Shown here piece after piece: positions 6,225-6,531 of a stretch of 6,531 nt of DNA (positions are counted from its first letter, which is position 1; each line of letters starts with the position of its first letter). A program made the translations under genes and the position numbers. The notes beneath the pieces are model-generated. The model made no database searches. It was not told the origin of the DNA and saw only the letters and a list, made by a program, of their open reading frames with translations. The DNA is taken from NCBI GenBank assembly GCA_021106775.1, contig JAIOTL010000009.1, positions 1 through 6,531 on the forward strand, given 5' to 3'. This DNA comes from Planctomycetota bacterium. Its GTDB lineage: Bacteria > Planctomycetota > UBA8742 > SKZP01 > JAIOTL01.

Positions 6225-6531
6225 TTACTCGATGGGGATGTATATGTCCATTTCGGAATCATCCTGCTGATATTTGAAACGTTCGTCATACAATTCAAAC
6301 GTATTACCAGCCCTGAGTTTGCGTTCACCTTTAGGCACCCACACACTGTAAATGTAATTGTAAGTATCCTTTATCGAGTCAAGCTTGCCCTTGTGCGTAA
6401 ACACCGCATACTTTGACGCATCAATACTGCGCTCTATCATTCCATCAGGAATTTCGCGCCCTTCAACAGCATCAACCGCTGCTATCTGCTCGAACTCACC
6501 ATTTGGCTCCATGGGCACTGCAGGGTCATAA
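6225..6531 (-). CDS. GyrI-like / AraC-type effector-binding domain protein, 5' truncated by window edge
   Basis: The frame stays open to the right edge (YDPA is encoded upstream of the internal GTG at 6516-6518), so the gene starts outside the window. About 101 C-terminal residues are visible. They match the second half of a GyrI-like/effector-binding domain: SKYAVFTHKG, then an aromatic-rich helix (TYNYIYSVWVPKG), the acidic strand FELYDERF, and the terminal SEMDIYIPIE. Such domains bind small hydrophobic or drug-like ligands. They occur alone, as in GyrI/SbmC and integron-cassette proteins, or at the C-terminus of AraC- or MerR-type regulators; which form this is depends on the missing N-terminus. 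It precedes the aminotransferase gene on the same strand with a 97 bp gap containing no evident terminator, so co-transcription is possible but unproven. Confidence 0.82.
   Translation of the reverse strand, partial: YDPAVPMEPNGEFEQIAAVDAVEGREIPDGMIERSIDASKYAVFTHKGKLDSIKDTYNYIYSVWVPKGERKLRAGNTFELYDERFKYQQDDSEMDIYIPIE

Noticed and set aside
6516..6518. GTG as the start of the effector-binding domain gene
   Set aside because: The frame continues open to the window edge and the visible part is only the C-terminal half of the domain, so the start lies outside.

Overview
This 6.5 kb window looks like ordinary bacterial chromosome from a free-living, probably Gram-negative organism. The basis is a lipoprotein-type signal peptide on a beta-rich surface protein, an FG-GAP propeller protein, purine-rich ribosome binding sites (AGGAG, GAGG), and enzymes with normal bacterial motifs. 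I cannot place it in a phylum. The mix of ASH/He_PIG/kelch lipoproteins and FG-GAP proteins is common in environmental FCB-group and deltaproteobacterial-type genomes, but that is only an impression. No RNA gene, CRISPR array, transposase, integrase or phage gene is visible.

Layout from left to right. (1) The 3' part of a plus-strand FG-GAP repeat protein (1-926), cut by the left edge and ending abruptly just after a further repeat begins. (2) A minus-strand ElbB-type DJ-1/PfpI glyoxalase (976-1641), convergent with it. (3) A 180 bp divergent control region with a perfect 8+8 bp inverted repeat. (4) A plus-strand 618-residue predicted lipoprotein made of two ASH-like domains, a putative Ig domain and a kelch propeller (1822-3678). 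(5) An unrecognised 156-residue minus-strand protein (3721-4191). (6) A 224 bp divergent AT-rich region carrying a sigma70-like promoter. (7) A plus-strand methylmalonyl-CoA epimerase family protein (4416-4820). (8) A convergent gap holding a palindromic element of the dispersed GTCATTCC...GGAATGAC type. (9) A minus-strand class I/II PLP aminotransferase (4982-6127). (10) The 3' end of a minus-strand GyrI-like/effector-binding domain gene, cut by the right edge (6225-6531).

Gene orientation alternates almost gene by gene, so most genes are probably transcribed alone. The only likely same-strand unit is the effector-binding gene followed 97 bp later by the aminotransferase. I see no coherent new multi-gene system. 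The most unusual points are an epimerase-family protein with Ala where the family has its conserved C-terminal metal-binding/catalytic Glu, the compound palindrome at 4870-4960, the inverted repeat at the presumed elbB transcription start, and the abrupt end of the FG-GAP gene.
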